Assembly: GCA_026707745.1 (NCBI GenBank)
Contig: JAPOWG010000105.1
Location: forward strand, 1 to 64,000
DNA length: 64,000 nt
Reading direction: 5' to 3'
Source: Chloroflexota bacterium
GTDB taxonomy: Bacteria > Chloroflexota > Anaerolineae > Aggregatilineales > Phototrophicaceae
Both the position numbers and the translations under genes were made by a program. The first letter of the stretch is position 1; each line of letters opens with the position of its first letter. The notes below the pieces were generated by a model that worked only from the letters and a program-made list of their open reading frames with translations, was not told the origin of the DNA and made no database searches. Below, piece after piece: positions 8,516 through 17,983 of this stretch.

Positions 8516-9332
8516 TCGCCCCGGCTGTGAGCCCACTTTGTATGCCGCGATTGAATATCAGATAGAAGATCAGCGGCGGCAAGATAGAGAAGACTAAACC
8601 AGCGCTGCGTTTGGACCAATCGATGGTGAATTCGTCCTGGTAGCGCAGCACGCCTTGCACAAGCGTGAACCATTCCGGCTGCTGAATGAGGATGAGTGGC
8701 CAAAGCAAGTCGTTCCAACTAAAGAAGAAGGCGAATATCGACACGGTGACCATGGCCGGCGCCGCCAAGGGCACATAAATGCGGAAGAAGACGCCGAACT
8801 CCGAGCAACCGTCAATCAGCGCGGCTTCCCGCAGCTCGGTCGGCACCGACAGGAAATAGGTCCTCATCAGGACGATGCCGAAGGACGTGCCCGCCATATA
8901 GACGAGAATCACGCCGCCGAGCGTATTGCGCAGGCCGAGCGAGGCAATAATTCGGAAGACCGGCACGATCACCACTTCGCGCGGCACCATGAGGCCAAAA
9001 AGAAAAAGCAGAAACAAGAATTTATACGCGCCAGTTGCACGCTGCGAGAAGACGTAGCCCGCCATCGTCGACATCGTCACGACGCCGATCACGGTCACCA
9101 GGCTGATAATCAAGGTGTTGCGGAAGTAGCGGATGAAGTCGCCTTCCACCCACAATTCGACGATATTGTCGATCTGCGGTTCGCGCGGAATGCTGAAGGG
9201 ATTGGCCACCAATTCCGCATTGGTCTTGACCGACGACATGATGCTCCAAAATATCGGATAGGCCATGATCACTAACAGACAGATGAAGATGGCGAACCGA
9301 CTGATGCGCAATACTGGCGTTTCGTCGTTCAA
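8505..9332 (-). CDS. Carbohydrate ABC transporter permease (MalG-type)
   Basis: This 275-residue membrane protein has about six transmembrane segments (the first is FAIFICLLVIMAYPIFWSIM). The cytoplasmic EAA loop, which contacts the ATPase, is visible as LREAALIDGCSEFGVFFRIYVPLAAPA. It is typical of MalG/UgpE-type inner-membrane subunits of CUT1 sugar importers. The frame starts with TTG at 9332, only 11 bp after the stop of the upstream permease gene, and no better ATG exists near the expected N-terminus. It forms an operon with the next two upstream genes (permease and binding protein). No ATPase gene is present, as is common where one MsmK-like ATPase serves several importers. Confidence 0.94.
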   Translation of the reverse strand: MNDETPVLRISRFAIFICLLVIMAYPIFWSIMSSVKTNAELVANPFSIPREPQIDNIVELWVEGDFIRYFRNTLIISLVTVIGVVTMSTMAGYVFSQRATGAYKFLFLLFLFGLMVPREVVIVPVFRIIASLGLRNTLGGVILVYMAGTSFGIVLMRTYFLSVPTELREAALIDGCSEFGVFFRIYVPLAAPAMVTVSIFAFFFSWNDLLWPLILIQQPEWFTLVQGVLRYQDEFTIDWSKRSAGLVFSILPPLIFYLIFNRGIQSGLTAGAIKM

Positions 9333-9343
9333 GGGAACTCTCG

Positions 9344-10288
9344 CTAATAGTACCTGGTTGTGCCGGCGCGGGTGAGGCGTATCTTGAACAAAGTGATGGT
9401 GGCGATGATCAGAAACAGAATGACGGCGATGGCCGAGCCATAAGACATGCGGAAGGAGACAAAAGCCTGCTTGTACATGAAGAAGGACAAGACTTCAGTG
9501 GCGCGGTAGGGTCCGCCGCGCGTCATCGTATAGATGAGACCGAAGGATCGAAAGGCGCCGATAAAGATCAGGATGAGATTGACAATGGTTGTCTCGCGCA
9601 ACAGGGGGATGGTGACCCGTCTAAAGCGCGCCATCAGTCCGGCGCCGTCGATTTTGGCCGCCTCATAAAGTTCTTCGGGAATCGCCTGCAACCCAGCCAG
9701 AAAAATGAAGGTGGTGAAGCCGATACCGCCCCATACATGCGCGATGCTGACGCCAAGCAAAGCGCCATTCGGCTCGGCAAAGAGATCCACCGGCTCGTTC
9801 GAAATCAGAGCCGGTATGCCAATCTGCGGGCTGAACAGAAAAGTCGCCAGGATGCCGATCGCCACTGCGGACATGGCGATCGGCGTCAGAATAGCAACTT
9901 TGACGCCAGCGGAAAGCATGCCCTTGCCGCTGTTGATGGTCGCCGCCAACAGCAGGCCGATCAGCAATTGCGACGGGACCACCATAGCCGCGTATCTCAA
10001 GGTGATGCCGAGCGAAGACCAGAACTTGCGGTCGCCCGCCAACTCGACATAATTCTCCGCCCCGATCCATTCCATGTCGAGCGCGCCGGCGACACCGGAC
10101 CAGTCGCCGAAACTGACGGCGAGACCCAACAAGATTGGCACCACAAACAGTGGGATGTAAAAGACCAGCGCCGGCAAGACCATCAGGCCGTGCACGACAT
10201 CCTTGGCTGAGATTTTGGGACGGACCGTACGAAGGAGGCGAGGCAAGCGGAATAAGCCCGCCGATTGCGACATTTGCGCCTGTTTCAT
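9344..10288 (-). CDS. Carbohydrate ABC transporter permease (MalF-type)
   Basis: This 314-residue protein is the MalF/UgpA-type partner. It has a cytoplasmic N-terminus of about 30 residues, then the first transmembrane helix (VHGLMVLPALVFYIPLFVVPI) and five more. The EAA loop is ELYEAAKIDGAGLMARFRRV (near residue 210). With the downstream MalG-type protein it should form the heterodimeric channel of a CUT1-type importer. It is separated from the binding protein gene by 65 bp. Confidence 0.94.
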   Translation of the reverse strand: MKQAQMSQSAGLFRLPRLLRTVRPKISAKDVVHGLMVLPALVFYIPLFVVPILLGLAVSFGDWSGVAGALDMEWIGAENYVELAGDRKFWSSLGITLRYAAMVVPSQLLIGLLLAATINSGKGMLSAGVKVAILTPIAMSAVAIGILATFLFSPQIGIPALISNEPVDLFAEPNGALLGVSIAHVWGGIGFTTFIFLAGLQAIPEELYEAAKIDGAGLMARFRRVTIPLLRETTIVNLILIFIGAFRSFGLIYTMTRGGPYRATEVLSFFMYKQAFVSFRMSYGSAIAVILFLIIATITLFKIRLTRAGTTRYY

Positions 10289-10353
10289 ATCATCTCGCGG
10301 TATTGCAAACAGAGAGTTGCGCCCCGCGAGTGAGCAGGGCGCAAACTCAAGAA

Positions 10354-11685
10354 TTATTCGGGACGGAAGCGGTCGATAGCGTCCGCGATTTCGTTTAGCG
10401 CGTCCTCAACAGAGACGTGTCCCAAGAGCATACCCTGGAATTCCTCGTACATCGTGGCGGTGGCTTGCGTGGGAATCGCCACATCCGGGATGGGCAGCAA
10501 GGCCGTCGCGTTCTCATAGAGCTCGTAGTATTTCGCCGTCGGTCCCGCGATTTCGACGCCGGAAGCTGCAACAGCGCCCCGCGCCGCGTAGGAATCTTGG
10601 CGAACCTGGAAACTCAAACCCTGCATGGCGGCGGAGCCCACCGCATCCAGGACCTTCAGACGCGCTTGTATCGCGGCGTTATCATCGCTGGCCGATGCTG
10701 CCCAAAGCGAACCCCAGAAGATCCAGTCGCTGCCCAAGCCGGGCTTGCCTACCTCAACCGGGAATTCCTTGAAGTCGCCACGGAATTCCGGATCTTCTTC
10801 CATCTTCCGCACCAGACCGCTGACTTCCCAACCGCCGGTGCCGAGCATCAAACTTTCGCCGGCCCAATAGAGTTGCGAACCGACGCCATACGACTCGTTG
10901 AGACTATTGCCGAAATAGCCGTTGTCGACAAAAGTCTTCATTCGCGTCGCGCCTTCGATGGGTTCGGCGTCGGCCCAACTGCCTTCTCTCATGCTAAATA
11001 GTGCGTTGGCGCTTTCGGCCCCCATGATGTTCTTCACAAAGTTGGAGATCCAGTGAACGGCATTCCATTGATTCTTGTTGCCAAATCCGATTGGCGTGAT
11101 GCCGGCTGCGAGACCCTTTTCGCAAACATCCATTAGACCGTCAACGGTGGCGATATCGTCCGGAGACGCGCCAATCTGGTCGAAGAGGTTGAGATTGTAG
11201 TGGATGAAGGGCGTACTGCCGACGCGCCAGGGAACCGCCCAGAATCGGCCTTCGAAGTCGTAGGTCGCTTCAATACCGGGGATATAACGATCGCGCAGGT
11301 TGGCTTCGTAATAGTCCGTGATGTCCAAGACGGCGCCCGGACGCACGAAGGCAAAGAGCCACTCAAAACCGACGCTGGCAAAAATATCCGGCGGCGCGCC
11401 ACCGGCAAAAGCCGTATTCAGGATCGTCGCCTTGTAATCTTCGTTCTGGAAACCGGTGTGCTCGACGACGATATCCGAGTTGGCTTCGTTGATGGCTGCC
11501 ACCATGGCATCGACCGCTTCCAGCGCGGATCCGGCGGAAAAGTTGGACCACATGATGAGGTTTATCGGATCGTCCTGCGCCGCTACCGGAAGTGGTACGG
11601 CCCCAGTCCCGACAGCCGCAGCCCCGGCGGCGGTTGCTTTCAAGAAATCTCGTCGAGAAAGTTTATTCGTTTGTTGCTTAATCAT
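10354..11685 (-). CDS. Sugar ABC transporter substrate-binding protein, family 1 (Tat signal)
   Basis: This is the extracytoplasmic sugar receptor of the adjacent permeases (family SBP_bac_1). The N-terminus carries a twin-arginine signal (LSRRDFLKATAAGAAAVGT, cut near VAAQD). The mature part has the family-1 hallmarks INLIMWSNFSAGSALEAVD, a central PWRVGSTPFIHYN and a C-terminal ALNEIADAIDRF. The track starts at an upstream ATG (11700), but the ATG at 11685 is preceded by AAAGG at good spacing and begins the usual short n-region, so I prefer it (443 residues). The gene is divergent from gamma-glutamyltransferase with about 220 bp between, where the promoters should lie. The sugar is not predictable. 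Confidence 0.94.
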   Translation of the reverse strand: MIKQQTNKLSRRDFLKATAAGAAAVGTGAVPLPVAAQDDPINLIMWSNFSAGSALEAVDAMVAAINEANSDIVVEHTGFQNEDYKATILNTAFAGGAPPDIFASVGFEWLFAFVRPGAVLDITDYYEANLRDRYIPGIEATYDFEGRFWAVPWRVGSTPFIHYNLNLFDQIGASPDDIATVDGLMDVCEKGLAAGITPIGFGNKNQWNAVHWISNFVKNIMGAESANALFSMREGSWADAEPIEGATRMKTFVDNGYFGNSLNESYGVGSQLYWAGESLMLGTGGWEVSGLVRKMEEDPEFRGDFKEFPVEVGKPGLGSDWIFWGSLWAASASDDNAAIQARLKVLDAVGSAAMQGLSFQVRQDSYAARGAVAASGVEIAGPTAKYYELYENATALLPIPDVAIPTQATATMYEEFQGMLLGHVSVEDALNEIADAIDRFRPE

Positions 11686-11909
11686 GGAATTGCCTTTCAT
11701 CGCAAAAATTGCGTATAGTACTAAACGTTCTTATAGATCGTAATATTGCTTGACAGACTCCTTTCTGGCTAAATCTCACAACTAGTGGTCGCAAGTTTCC
11801 TTTAGTATAGCAAGTTTCATTAGTTCCTTGCGATTTTTGCTATGGCTTGCGCGAGCAAGCGCCGATGCGCCAGAATATGTGCTGAAACCGACAATTAGGA
11901 TCCAGATCT

Positions 11910-13532
11910 ATGAAAACCATGTCATTCGACTTCAAATCCCGCCGTTCCATGATCAGCGCTCGGCGGGGCATGGTCGGCGCTAGCAGCCCGCTGGCCGCGC
12001 AAGCCGGTCTCAATATCCTGCGTCAGGGCGGCAACGCGGCTGACGCCGCGGTCGCCACTTCCGCCATGATGAACGTGATGGATCCGGGCTCCTGCGGCGT
12101 CGGCGGCGATTGTTTCGCGCTCTTCTTTGACGCGACGACCAAAGAGGTTACGGCCTTAAATGGCAGCGGACGAGCGCCACAAGCTTTGACCTTGGATGCC
12201 GCGCGCGCGCTGGGCTGGGAAAAGATGAATCCCAGCCACGCCCATTCGGTAACGGTGCCCGGCGCTGTGCGCGGATGGCACGATCTGCTGCAGCGGCACG
12301 GTTCCATGACGCTGGCTGAGGTGCTGGAAGACGCCATTCACTACGCCGACGAGGGTTTTCCGCTGGCGCCGGTTGTAGGTTACCGCTGGGAACGATCGGG
12401 CGCCTTCTTGCGTAACGCGGCGAATGCCGAAGAGTATCTGCCCAATGGAGAGACACCGAAGGCGGGGCAGGTGATTCGCTTGCCCGGGCTTGCAAACACG
12501 CTACGCATGATAGCCGAGGGCGGACCTGATGCCTTCTACAGCGGCCCCGTCGCCGATGCCATCGTGACCTCGCTGGGTGAGCAGGGCGGCCTCATGTCGC
12601 TCGACGACCTGAAAAATCACCATTCCACTTGGGACGAGCCGATCTCCACCGATTATCGTCGCGTTACGGTCTTGGAATGCCCACCCAATGGACAGGGCTT
12701 GACGGCCTTGATCGCGCTCAACATCGCCGAGCATTTCGACCTGGCATCGCTGCCCTGGTATTCACCGGAGCGCATCCATTTGATGGTCGAGTGCATGCGC
12801 CTGGCCTGGGCGGACGCCCACGAATATATCGCCGATATGAGTCAGGCGGACGTGCCGCTGGAGGGGCTGCTGAGTGTGGATTACGCGGCTGAACGAGCGG
12901 CGCGGATCCAACCCTATTATGCTATCGATCCCCCGCCGAGTCCTGGCGAATTGCCCGGCGGCTCGGACACGATCTATCTCAGCGTTGTCGATGGCGAGGG
13001 CAATGCCTGTTCTTTCATTAAGAGCTTGTATATGGGCTTTGGCGTAGGCATCGTCGCCGAAGGAACGGGCGTCTGGCTGCAGAATCGCGGGGCTGGCTTC
13101 TCGCTGATTCCTGGCCATCGCAATTGCTTGGCGCCGGGCAAACGTCCTTACCACACCATCATACCGGGTATGGCGCTCAAGGACGGCGCGCTCTGGGCCA
13201 GCTTCGGCGTCATGGGCGGCTTCATGCAGCCGCAGGGCCACTTCCAGGTCATCAGCGCCCTGGTTGATGACGATCTCAATCCGCAGGAGGCGCTCAATCG
13301 ACCGCGCTGGTATGTCGACCGAGGCGATCCGGGTGGCAATCTGCTGATCGAAGAAGGCACGCCTTTCAAGACGATGGCGGATCTCGCAGAGCGCGGTCAT
13401 CGTATTCAACCGGAATCGGGTCTGGGGCGGGGCAATTTCGGGCGTGGACAGGTCATCCGCTACGATGCGGAAACGGGCGTGATGCACGGCGGCAGCGAGC
13501 CCCGCGCCGATGGGCAGATCGCGGCCTTTTAG
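11910..13532 (+). CDS. Gamma-glutamyltransferase family protein
   Basis: This 540-residue Ntn-hydrolase precursor is of the gamma-glutamyltranspeptidase family, which cleaves gamma-glutamyl bonds as in glutathione. The large-subunit motif GGNAADAAVATSAMMNVMDPG and GVGGDCFALFF are clear. The expected autoprocessing site and nucleophile is T354 in GGSDTIYLSVVDGEGN; the usual TTH after the cut is TIY here, as in YwrD-like homologues. There is no signal peptide, so a cytoplasmic role is likelier than periplasmic glutathione salvage. It stands alone, divergent from the sugar transporter operon. An alternative start is the ATG at 11919. Confidence 0.93.
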   Translation: MKTMSFDFKSRRSMISARRGMVGASSPLAAQAGLNILRQGGNAADAAVATSAMMNVMDPGSCGVGGDCFALFFDATTKEVTALNGSGRAPQALTLDAARALGWEKMNPSHAHSVTVPGAVRGWHDLLQRHGSMTLAEVLEDAIHYADEGFPLAPVVGYRWERSGAFLRNAANAEEYLPNGETPKAGQVIRLPGLANTLRMIAEGGPDAFYSGPVADAIVTSLGEQGGLMSLDDLKNHHSTWDEPISTDYRRVTVLECPPNGQGLTALIALNIAEHFDLASLPWYSPERIHLMVECMRLAWADAHEYIADMSQADVPLEGLLSVDYAAERAARIQPYYAIDPPPSPGELPGGSDTIYLSVVDGEGNACSFIKSLYMGFGVGIVAEGTGVWLQNRGAGFSLIPGHRNCLAPGKRPYHTIIPGMALKDGALWASFGVMGGFMQPQGHFQVISALVDDDLNPQEALNRPRWYVDRGDPGGNLLIEEGTPFKTMADLAERGHRIQPESGLGRGNFGRGQVIRYDAETGVMHGGSEPRADGQIAAF

Positions 13533-13611
13533 AGTAAGTTTTCCAAGCGCTAAATAGGCCTTAAGGGACAAGACAGCGACCGCAGACGCGCCAGCAAAAC
13601 CAGGAGTTACA

Positions 13612-15375
13612 ATGAAGTTTTTTGAGGCCCTGCGCGGTCTGCCCTATCAATGGCTGTTGCCCATATGTTTCTTTTGCCTTGGTTTGATCTACATTTATGC
13701 CGCCCCGCATTTTGAAGCCTCCGACTCTATCGCGCATGTGGGCATGATTAAGTGGATCGCCGACCACGATGGCGCGCTTCCAGTCCAGTCGACCAATCAC
13801 TCTCAGCTATATCGGCAGCAGGCCAGCCAACCGCCGCTCTACTACTTCATGATGGCCGCGATCTGGACAGCGCTGGATACCAGCGATTTCGACGAGTTCT
13901 TCCGCCTAAGCCCCTTTGCCATCGTTGGCGACCCGATGCGCCTGGGCAACCGCAATCGTATCTTTTATCGACAGCCCTATCCGCCCAATTTGCATCAGGG
14001 TACGTCCCTGACGCTGTATGTCATTCGGCTGGTGACGCTGGGCATGGGGACGGTGGCGGTCGCCGCGGTCTATCAGTCCGCCCGCACTGTGATGCCGCGG
14101 CGCGTGGCTTTCGCTGCGCTGGCCTGCGCCTTGACCGCCTTCAATCCTCAATTCATCTTTATCAGCGCCTCCGTCAGCAACGACGGTCTCGTTATCATGC
14201 TGTCGGCGCTCATCACCTGGCAAACGCTCGTGATGCTGCGTGAAGGCTTTCACACGCGACGCAGCCTGGTTCTGGCGCTTCTCGTTGCGCTGGCGTCGCT
14301 AGCCAAACTGAGCGGCCTCGTATTTGCCGCCTTGGTCATCCTGGCCGGAATATGGATACTCATAAGCACCCGGGATCGACGCGGCTTTCTCGTTTTGCTG
14401 GGCGCGGCGCTGGTCATTTGGCTGGTCATTGCCGGATGGTGGTTCCTGCGAAACTTGGCGCTCTATCAGGAGCCTTTTGGCACGGCGGCGATGCTCGATT
14501 ATGTCGGGCGGCGGCGAACCACGATTCCACAACTGCTGGCGCAGGAGTTTCAGGGCTTGCGCATCAGCTTCTGGGGGCTGTTTGGCGCCTTCAGTATTCT
14601 AACGCAAGACATCCACTATCAACTGATGGATGCGCTGACCTTGGTTAGCGCTGCCGGTTTTCTCGTCTTCGTCGCAAAAAACCGTCGTGACAGGTTTATC
14701 CTTACCGCTATCTGTTTTCTCGTCATCATTCTTGCTGTCGCATGCCTGACCCTGGTCTGGTGGAGTACCCAAACGACAGCGAGCACAGGACGACTGCTCT
14801 TTCCATACATCACCGCGATCAGCCTGCTGATGGCCATGGGGCTGAGGGCCCTGCGCATTCCAGCGCTTCTGGTCGGTTTGCCCATGCTCGTCTTCAGCAT
14901 AGCCGCGCCCTTCCTATTTATCATCCCGAACTATGACCATCCGCCGCAGATTGATGAACTGCCAGCTTCCGCGGGGCAAACCTTCGCCCGTTGGGACGAG
15001 ATCACGTTGATCGGCTACGAGTTGCGACCGCCTGAGCGGGTGGCATACGGCCTGGAAATTCCTGTCACGCTCTATTGGCGGGCACAGAGGGAATCGACCG
15101 TGACCAGGGCGCTCTTCATCAGCCTGGTCGATTCGGAAGGCAGTCCTGTGACCAGGCTGGAAACTTTTCCCGGTTGGGGTACGCTGCCCACGCGCTGGTG
15201 GCAGGCGAACACGATCTATCGCGATGATTACATTCTGCAGATCCCGGATGACGCCGCCGCGCCGGCGGCACTGCACATCGGCTGGTATCCTTTCCCCGGT
15301 GGCGGCGACATGCCGCCGATACTCGAATCCGGCGAGGAAGCGGCGGTTTATTCGATTGAGCTCCAAATCCCCTAA
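13612..15375 (+). CDS. Multi-pass membrane protein, GT-C glycosyltransferase-like (GT39/DUF2142-like)
   Basis: This 587-residue protein has about eleven hydrophobic helices, starting with LPICFFCLGLIYIYAAPHF, and a soluble C-terminal beta-rich domain (about 455-587). The loop after helix 1 carries SDSIAHVGMIKWIADHDG and QQASQPPLYYFMM, the acidic-loop plus QPPLYY pattern of GT-C polyprenyl-phosphate-sugar-dependent transferases. This suggests transfer of a sugar to a lipid or protein outside the membrane. A close paralogue, 732 residues, is at 34690-36888 and extends further at the C-terminus. The gene stands between gamma-glutamyltransferase and the sugar transporter cluster with no obvious operon partner. 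Substrate unknown. Confidence 0.82.
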   Translation: MKFFEALRGLPYQWLLPICFFCLGLIYIYAAPHFEASDSIAHVGMIKWIADHDGALPVQSTNHSQLYRQQASQPPLYYFMMAAIWTALDTSDFDEFFRLSPFAIVGDPMRLGNRNRIFYRQPYPPNLHQGTSLTLYVIRLVTLGMGTVAVAAVYQSARTVMPRRVAFAALACALTAFNPQFIFISASVSNDGLVIMLSALITWQTLVMLREGFHTRRSLVLALLVALASLAKLSGLVFAALVILAGIWILISTRDRRGFLVLLGAALVIWLVIAGWWFLRNLALYQEPFGTAAMLDYVGRRRTTIPQLLAQEFQGLRISFWGLFGAFSILTQDIHYQLMDALTLVSAAGFLVFVAKNRRDRFILTAICFLVIILAVACLTLVWWSTQTTASTGRLLFPYITAISLLMAMGLRALRIPALLVGLPMLVFSIAAPFLFIIPNYDHPPQIDELPASAGQTFARWDEITLIGYELRPPERVAYGLEIPVTLYWRAQRESTVTRALFISLVDSEGSPVTRLETFPGWGTLPTRWWQANTIYRDDYILQIPDDAAAPAALHIGWYPFPGGGDMPPILESGEEAAVYSIELQIP

Positions 15376-15585
15376 TGATGGCCGAAGACCTGAGACGACA
15401 GTTATTTAGCGGTTGAACGTCTCGAATATAAATACTTGCGCAATCGGTTGCGCCTGCGGTATTATTTTCCGAAACCATTTTTTCATGTGACGACGACGAC
15501 ATGCCGCAAGTGGGTGGGTGGTTTGGAAGCAAAGCGGTGCCTGAAGGTCTTGTGACTACCATGATTGCTTCGAAAGACTCAATAT

Positions 15586-15646
15586 AAAGGAGGTATTATT
15601 GGCCAGCCTAAATCTGTTAACGACCCGATTCTATCGACTCTATTAG
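15586..15646 (+). other. Possible translated leader (15-codon uORF with strong SD)
   Basis: A perfect SD (AAAGGAGG, 15586-15593) is followed after 5 nt by TTG and a 15-codon frame (15599-15646) ending in TAG, which is also the first part of the SD (TAGGAGG) of the solute-binding protein gene at 15656. The short peptide (LASLNLLTTRFYRLY) has two CGA arginine codons. The arrangement would couple translation of the leader to that of the transporter gene. There is no experimental support, and the SD could be a remnant. Confidence 0.35.
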
Positions 15647-15655
15647 GAGGAAATA

Positions 15656-16951
15656 ATGAAAGGCATCAAGCTTCTTTTCGCGATCGCAGTTTTGGTCATG
15701 GCGTTTGCGCCCGTTGGCGCGCAAGATGTCACCACCGTCACTATGTGGTTCAGCGAGGGCTCCACGCTGGATTGCTGGGGTCCCCTCATGCTCGAGTTCA
15801 ACGACATCGATCCTTCGCTCCAATTGGAAATCGTGCCGCAGGCTGATACCTGGAATGTCACCCGCACCGCTGTCGCCGGCGGCGGCGGCCCGGACATTGT
15901 TCGTACGCCCGGACCTTCCTATGCCTACGAATTGGCGGAAGCCGGCTTGATCGCGCCCATGGACGCTTTCGCCGATGAAATGGGTTGGGGCGACTTCTTC
16001 TTCGATTGGGCGCTTGATCTGGGCTTGGTCAATGGCCAACTCTACAGCCTTGCCGACGAGTTGGAAACGCTGTTGCTCTATTACAATACGGACGTCTTCG
16101 AGGCAAATGGCTGGACGCCCCCCGACACCATGGAAGAACTCAACGCTCTGGGCGAAGAGGTGGCTGCGGCCGGTTACGTCGTGTTCTCGCATGGCAACGC
16201 CAGCTGGCGCGGCACGAACGAATGGTTCGTCGGCGAATATATGACCCAACTCGCCGGTCCTCACAACGTCTACAAGGCGCTGACCGGGCAACTCTCCTGG
16301 ACGGACGAGAGCATGGTGCAAGCCGTTGAACAGCTAGACGCGCATATGCAGGCTGGTTGGTACGGCGGCGGAATTGACCTCTACTTCACCAACGAGGGCA
16401 CGACGCGGAGGGCGATGCTGGCAGATGGCACAGCGGCCATGAATATCGAGGGCAGTTGGGCCATCCGCGGCTTGGAAGAGTATCACGGCGAGTCGGGCCA
16501 AGGTTGGGACTGGGTGCCCGTGCCCAGCCATGACGGCACCGATTACTTCACCATCGGTATGGGCAATACCAGTTCGATCAATGCTAACAGCCCCCATCCC
16601 GAAGCGGCTGCGAAATTCCTAAACTGGTACTTCTCGCCCGCAACGCAAGGCAAGATGCTAACGTCCTGCCGCAAGGGACCGGCGCCCGTCGCTATTTCAG
16701 AGGATGTCATGGGCGATCTTGACCCGCGGGTCGCCAGGGTCTATGCCGAGTTGTCGGACGCCTCTGCCAATGACCGCTACGGTTACACCACCTGGACCTT
16801 CTGGTCGCCTAGCGGCTTCAACTATATCATCGAAGAAGTTGAACGCGTCTGGGTAGGTGAAATCTCCGTAATGGAATACCTGGAGGGCTTGGATACGCTC
16901 ATGACCGCAGAGCTCGAAGCCGGGAACCTTCCACCGATTCCATCCCGGTAA
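15656..16951 (+). CDS. Sugar ABC transporter substrate-binding protein, family 1
   Basis: This 431-residue extracytoplasmic receptor has a Sec signal (MKGIKLLFAIAVLVMAFAPVGA, cut before QDV). The mature protein shows the SBP_bac_1 pattern VTMWFSEGSTLDCWGPLMLEF, GGGGPDIVRTPG, LETLLLYYNTDVFEANGW and AAAKFLNWYFSP. SD AGGAGG lies 6 nt upstream of the ATG. It begins a tight plus-strand cluster with two permeases, two ADP-ribosylglycohydrolases and a PfkB kinase, which implies that the ligand is a glycoside or nucleoside-like sugar processed by those enzymes. That ligand is inferred from context only. Confidence 0.94.
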   Translation: MKGIKLLFAIAVLVMAFAPVGAQDVTTVTMWFSEGSTLDCWGPLMLEFNDIDPSLQLEIVPQADTWNVTRTAVAGGGGPDIVRTPGPSYAYELAEAGLIAPMDAFADEMGWGDFFFDWALDLGLVNGQLYSLADELETLLLYYNTDVFEANGWTPPDTMEELNALGEEVAAAGYVVFSHGNASWRGTNEWFVGEYMTQLAGPHNVYKALTGQLSWTDESMVQAVEQLDAHMQAGWYGGGIDLYFTNEGTTRRAMLADGTAAMNIEGSWAIRGLEEYHGESGQGWDWVPVPSHDGTDYFTIGMGNTSSINANSPHPEAAAKFLNWYFSPATQGKMLTSCRKGPAPVAISEDVMGDLDPRVARVYAELSDASANDRYGYTTWTFWSPSGFNYIIEEVERVWVGEISVMEYLEGLDTLMTAELEAGNLPPIPSR

Positions 16952-17032
16952 CATGATGTGCTTTGGCGCTGGTTGTCGTCACGGCGGCCGGCGCCAGCCC
17001 GCCCCTCCCGCCGCACAGGAAAGGCGCATATT

Positions 17033-17983
17033 ATGGCCGTCTATGTACAGAAGAAACCGACGTCGATTTTCGAAAAAGTCAATGATGAGACCTGGCGTCG
17101 CAAGTTCTTGCGCAATGTCCTCATCCCCTGGATCTTCATCGCGCCGCTGCTAATCATCCACATACTTGTCGTCGCTGTACCGGCTGTGCAGGGCATCTAC
17201 ATGTCTTTGACCGATTGGACCGGGATCGGCATGAATGTGAATTTCATCGGACTGGACAATTATCATAGATTGTTTTTTGAAGACGAGACATTTGCCAAAG
17301 CGCTGGGCAACAATATCGCTTGGATGGCTTTCTTCTTGACCGTGCCCTTTATTTTGGCGCTATTCTGCGCCACTCAGTTGGCGCAAGTCAAGCGCGGCGG
17401 CATGATTTATCGCAGCATCCTCTTCATTCCCTACGTGCTGGCGAGTGTGGTCACCACGACAATCTGGAAGAATCTATTGAACCCACGGCAGGGTATCGGC
17501 GCCGCCCTGGATAATCTGCTTGGATTGGAAGACGTCTTCGGCGTCGCTTTTCTCGGGCGGCGGGAGAGCGCCTTGATGTCCATCGCTTTCATTGACAATT
17601 GGCATTTCTGGGGCTTCTTGATGATCCTGTTTCTGGCGGCGATGCAGTCCATCCCGCCCGTGCTTTACGATGCCGCCAAGATCGACGGCGCCAACCGCTG
17701 GGACGAATTCCGCCATGTCACCTTGCCCGGCATTCGGCCAGTCATGCTCTTCATGTACATGATGGTGGCTATCTGGTCATTCCTGGCTTTTGACTACATC
17801 TTCCTCTTGACGCAAGGCGGACCCGCCGGCGCTTCAGAAGTAATCGCCACACAGCTCTACAAGAACGCCTTTTTCCGCTTCCAGGCTGGTTATGGCGCCG
17901 CGCAGGGCGTCGTCATCAGCATTTTCGCCGGGTTCATCATCTTGATATTCGTCACGCTGCGGCGGAGAGGATGGGATATATGA
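17033..17983 (+). CDS. Sugar ABC transporter permease (MalF-type)
   Basis: This protein of about 316 residues has six transmembrane helices and an EAA loop (VLYDAAKIDGANRWDEFRHV). The track begins at an upstream ATA-proximal codon (16958), but the ATG at 17033 has SD AGGAAAGG and starts the natural N-terminus MAVYVQKKPTSIFEK; the upstream 25 codons are proline/arginine-rich and unlike the family. The next gene overlaps its stop by ATGA, showing translational coupling. It forms the channel with the following permease. Confidence 0.94.
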   Translation: MAVYVQKKPTSIFEKVNDETWRRKFLRNVLIPWIFIAPLLIIHILVVAVPAVQGIYMSLTDWTGIGMNVNFIGLDNYHRLFFEDETFAKALGNNIAWMAFFLTVPFILALFCATQLAQVKRGGMIYRSILFIPYVLASVVTTTIWKNLLNPRQGIGAALDNLLGLEDVFGVAFLGRRESALMSIAFIDNWHFWGFLMILFLAAMQSIPPVLYDAAKIDGANRWDEFRHVTLPGIRPVMLFMYMMVAIWSFLAFDYIFLLTQGGPAGASEVIATQLYKNAFFRFQAGYGAAQGVVISIFAGFIILIFVTLRRRGWDI

